This document shows positions 8,818 through 11,740 of a stretch of 11,740 nucleotides of DNA, in pieces; position 1 is the first letter of the stretch; each line of letters begins with the position of its first letter. The DNA is from Larix sibirica. Its lineage: Eukaryota; Streptophyta; Pinopsida; Pinales; Pinaceae. The translations under genes were made by a program, and so were the position numbers. Under the pieces are notes generated by a model that was not told where the DNA came from, ran no database searches, and was given only the letters and a program-made list of their open reading frames with translations. Location: positions 1 through 11,740 of the forward strand of contig NWUY0300072287.1 of NCBI GenBank assembly GCA_004151065.3, read 5' to 3'.

Positions 8818-9248
8818 TTCTAACTCTTTGATTCATCCCTCACATCCTTATGGTTGTTGGACCAAGGTATCTTCATCTTCCATTAAATTGATAACATCCT
8901 AATTTGCTACTAGTTTTTCAGGCTCTTTTTCAACTTGCTTTATTTATGTTGCATGCTAACTTACCTCTTGATTTTTAGGAGAGGATGCTTGTAAAACTAA
9001 CTTAGGACCCAAGGAAGTATTTGTAACTTCATAGAAGATATCCACATTTCCAAATTTATTATCTTGCTTGCATGTTCTTCAGCCATTTTTTTATACTTTA
9101 GCATGTTGGAATAGAGATGCTCATTTTCTTTCTGAGCCTCCCTCATCTCAGGAGTTTGCACAGGTTGAGGCCTGACCATATTCAGTTTCTTTTGACTGTG
9201 CAATTTCATTGTCTTTTGGTTGTATCAATTATTTGACATGAGATTCAT

Positions 9249-9605
9249 CTATTGGATCAACTCCAAAGCTATGACCTTGCTTTCTAGCTCCCCGATAGTG
9301 GATTTTTTGTCTTTCATAGACACCTTCTCTTCTTTCCAAAGCTGCTCGAACTTTTCTAGGGATATATTCAATTTCTTTTTTTCTTTGGTTGAGTTAAAAA
9401 ATTCTTTGCAGATGATATCACTTGCATGCTTATAAAAGGACATCTTGTCCAAATTGTTGAATTCTTTAAAGTCCACTTGATACTCATTTTCTCTCCAATC
9501 AGCTAGAGTGGGAGGCCTAGTTACCTTAGGATCTAACACAAAGAACCTCAATGTGTCATTCTGTAGGTTTTCCACTATGATCAAATTTCTTCCTGATGTT
9601 CCCAC
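9249..9605 (-). pseudogene. Central block of the coiled-coil pseudogene
   Basis: This is a 119-codon stop-free stretch in the same frame as sequence upstream (IRERGIKLVNETKK) and downstream (MKLHSQKKLN). A single TAG at 9608-9606 interrupts it on the upstream side, and TAG 9251-9249 and TGA 9227-9225 on the downstream side. It carries the most protein-like non-coiled segment of the relic (LRFFVLDPKVTRPPTLADW, residues about 19-37), then a Lys-rich coiled coil (EKFEQLWKEEKVSMKDKKS). The first codon of the open stretch is GTG, which is not a eukaryotic start. The plus-strand open frames over this area are antisense shadows. Confidence 0.65.
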
Positions 9606-11175
9606 CTACTTCTTGGTTTCATTTACTAACTTTATACCCCTTTCTCTTATGCCTTTGTACCTAGCCTGTAAATATGTTTTCATATATATAGGGATTGCTA
9701 AAGGTGAAGTTTGCAGTACTTAAGGAACTATAAATTCGAGAGAGGGGTAGTGAGTGAATTTAATAGCCGAGCCTCCTTTGCTGATAGATGGTTGTCTGAA
9801 TATTTTAGACAATTCTTTGGGAAGCTCCTCAATTTTATATTTCTCTATTAATGCTAGCTCAACTTCCTCTTCTTATGTTCTTTCCTTCTTTGTTGGAGGA
9901 CCCTGGCATGTCTCATCAATCTCCATATCTATGCTAATTATTTCTTCTACTTGTATATTTTTCCATGCTTGTTGTTCTGAAACACTTTGCTCCTCCATGT
10001 CATTCAAAATTGTTTGAACGTCCTCCCAAATTTCTCCGTTAACAATATTCTCCCAGTGTGGCTTAGGGATATATCATAAGGGGAATTTCTATTATCCACC
10101 CTCTACTTGGAGATGACCTGGTGAGGGTCATATGATCCTTTCTCAACTTTCTCCAAATTTAATTGAGCTATAAACCCTTCCATGTATTGCAAAGCATTCA
10201 ATCCCCTTATCTGAAAGGGTCTTATTTCTTTTGGCAACAAGAAGGTTCTTTAGTGCTTGAATTGAGCACACTGCATGTGATCTGATATGAATCTCTGCCT
10301 TGCATATTCCATGGAAAAATTATGGGAGTGAGAAATGCTGGGAGCTTGTATGGATCCTCTTCAAATCCATATACCCTTATTACTGTGTAATTTTCTTACA
10401 GAAATCAATATCCAAACCTCATGTCAAGAGAGAATTGTAGATGCTTTTTATTTCCAGGAAACACTCTAGGAGGTGTGGAATAAAAAATAAGGGTGCATGT
10501 GACACTGTAATACCTCGTATGTTAAGCCCCATATATATGTAATATGTTGTAATTGTTTATTATTGTGGCACTAGGTGCTAGGAAAAGGGTCTTTTAAGGA
10601 CCAAGAGAGATTATTATTGTTGTACATAATTAATCAATAAAAACAACTGACACACCGGAAACCACAAACGAGGATAGGAGGACATGTTTCCACAGTGTGA
10701 GGGGGAATGGGGACATTCCTAGCACTTTAGAATTTGTTGGATTGAATTTGGTCTGTATTTGCGCCTTGGTAGCCTTATAACCTTATATGTTGATGGTCAC
10801 CCAAACATTGTACAACATACCATATTCTTGTTTATTTTAGACTTTGGAGTTACTATTACACCTTGTGCATGGTTTAATGGACCTCCCCCCTTCCTAATGC
10901 CTCCTCGTTGAGAGATTTATGGACCCCACTTGATGAATGGTGCTCTCTCCCTAGATTCTTGCTTACACCTCTTTGTTTTGTGCTTCTGCCTCCTTGTTCT
11001 CAGCCTCCATATCCTCAAGTGCACCCTTGCTTCCTATTTTTGTGCTAACAAGCTCTTTATGACTATGTGGGACCCTCTCTCTCTCATGGGTGCGTAATCC
11101 TTGACTCCACCTATTCATTATGTAACTCCTCACTAATTTGGGGCCTGGAATCTCCCTCTTTGGATCTCCGCTCCC

Positions 11176-11252
11176 CTAATTCGAGTTAGCCTCATGAATT
11201 TGAATGGGTGGTACCTAACCACACTCTTTACCCCTATCCTAACTCGAATTGG
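11176..11252. repeat. Inverted repeat with 12-bp perfect arms and a 49-bp loop
   Basis: aattcgagttag (11178-11189) is the exact reverse complement of ctaactcgaatt (11239-11250). The pairing extends outward by one G-T wobble and one C-G pair. The loop is 11190-11238. It lies about 25 bp upstream of the TATA-like string. It could form a hairpin in RNA or be a pair of binding sites; chance is also possible in 11.7 kb. Confidence 0.7.
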
Positions 11253-11273
11253 CATCCTCGGGTTGGATTTTGG

Positions 11274-11284
11274 TCTATATATCC
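11274..11284 (+). promoter_or_regulatory. TATA-like element in the putative LTR
   Basis: tctatatatcc stands in a less AT-rich surrounding and is followed by a pyrimidine-rich tract (ttgttttctccccctt), the usual appearance of a plant core promoter. It would be the U3/R border if this is an LTR. No transcript evidence can be drawn from the sequence. Confidence 0.3.
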
Positions 11285-11289
11285 TTGTT

Positions 11290-11740
11290 TTCTCCCCCTT
11301 GAGAAGCTAATCCTCATGTAGGGAATGCGATTCATCTAATTCATGCTAAGAGATAATAAGCTTGTGAGCCATGTATAATATGCTATGTTGCGTGTGTGAT
11401 ACCTTGTGTTTGCATTTGAGGTAAGCCTAGAAAAATATGAATAGTTCCTCAGATCCACTACTTGTCTATGTCCTGATCTTGCACGTAAATCCTAATGGTG
11501 AATGGCAATGTTCTAAGGGACATGGGTGGTGAAGGGAATACAATTGCAACTAGTAGTGGGGTGGAGGGGAAATTAGTTGGTGAGTGATTGAGTTTTGGAT
11601 TCTTAGACTGATATCCTTGAGTGCACCTCTTATTGTGGATCCATGGCCTCAAATTGGGGGTGACCTGCCAAAGTGATATTTGGCATGGTAATTTTTATGT
11701 TAACCGATGGATGCAGATTGAATAACTTTCCTTATGAGAT
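11290..11740. other. No gene seen
   Basis: The minus-strand open frame at 11458-11652 gives a peptide with no recognisable family and is probably chance. No tRNA, primer-binding site or repeat was found. Confidence 0.4.

Larger units (their letters stand above)
7756..10503 (-). pseudogene. Decayed gene for a large coiled-coil protein of unknown family
   Basis: The minus strand reads as one long ancestral protein in frame-consistent blocks, about 900 codons in all. Block 1 (10503 to about 10325) includes TPPRVFPGN and VIRVYGFEEDPYKLPAFLT. Block 2 (about 10325-10070) includes MEYARQRFISDH, LPKEIRPFQIRGL and SYDPHQVISK. Block 3 (about 10065-8997) includes PKPHWENIVNGEIWEDVQ, FTHYPSLEF, IKLVNET, VLDPKVTRPPTLADW and a Lys/Glu-rich coiled coil. 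Block 4 (about 8975-7756) includes QVEKEPEKLVAN, a strong coiled coil with D-x-E-I-x-x-L heptads (8817-8660), SSPWDGN and a Gln/Pro/Met-rich tail. Blocks are joined by frameshifts near 10325, 10068 and 8980. In-frame stops include those at 9722, 9608, 9251, 9227, 8999 and 8397. I do not recognise the family. Globular N-terminal region, coiled-coil middle and low-complexity C-terminus would fit a transposon structural protein or a multicopy plant protein. No zinc knuckle, protease, RT or transposase motif was seen. Confidence 0.7.
10506..11740 (+). mobile_element. Possible LTR or LTR-derived sequence beginning TGTAATACC
   Basis: The plus strand reads gacac|TGTAATACCTCG at 10501-10517. TGTAATACC resembles the 5' terminus of Gypsy-type plant LTRs, and the recognisable coding sequence on the minus strand ends within a few bases of it. 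The following 1.2 kb is non-coding, pyrimidine-rich in places, and has a TATA-like tctatatatcc near 11274. No matching CA terminus, second LTR, primer-binding site or second gacac target copy was found, so the right boundary is unknown and may lie outside the window. Alternatively TGTAATACC is the inverted terminus of an LTR belonging to the minus-strand relic, but no primer-binding site (TGG...) follows it in that direction. Confidence 0.35.

Noticed and set aside
9220-10017. Plus-strand open frames of 71-87 codons rich in Ser, Phe and Leu
   Set aside because: They are antisense shadows of the Lys/Glu-rich coiled-coil pseudogene on the minus strand.
1-11740. CRISPR arrays, bacterial operons, tRNA or rRNA genes
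   Set aside because: No regularly spaced short repeats, no Shine-Dalgarno-led gene chains and no recognisable tRNA arms. The kinase exon with splice sites and the plant LINE show a eukaryotic nuclear genome.

Overview
The window looks like nuclear DNA from a land plant with a large, repeat-rich genome, possibly a gymnosperm. This rests on three things. There is one exon of a plant-type NDR/AGC protein kinase with plant-style introns. There is a decayed plant L1-type LINE. Most of the rest is AT-rich sequence full of stop codons and nearly free of CpG. The species cannot be fixed from the sequence alone. There are no bacterial operons, CRISPR arrays or convincing tRNA/rRNA genes.

Layout. 1-1590 holds no recognisable gene. 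1593-2340 is a tandem repeat with a period near 370 bp. A partial third copy belongs to a 265-267 bp block that occurs twice, on either side of a single N at 2550, so the doubling may be an assembly artefact. 3120-3470 has LTR- or promoter-like composition and a 78-bp-offset duplication. 3749-3975 (minus) is the first coding exon of an NDR-like Ser/Thr kinase. It is preceded by a predicted 5'UTR intron (3977-4356) and a CpG-retaining leader exon (about 4357-4500). The kinase domain itself is not in the window. 4633-4709 is a short poly-T tandem repeat. About 4960-7620 (plus) is the wreck of a LINE: ORF1 with a broken zinc knuckle, then an ORF2 endonuclease and the start of the linker towards reverse transcriptase, ending before the RT core. 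About 7756-10503 (minus) is a decayed gene of roughly 900 codons for a coiled-coil-rich protein I cannot name. It is readable in frame-consistent blocks with about fifteen stops and at least three frameshifts. It stops beside a TGTAATACC motif at 10506 that resembles an LTR terminus. 10506-11740 has LTR-like composition, a TATA-like box and a 12-bp perfect inverted repeat.

Only the kinase exon looks functional. The two large coding relics are pseudogenes, and they run towards each other, meeting near 7620-7760. The least explained item is the minus-strand coiled-coil pseudogene. I found no evidence of an intact novel system.
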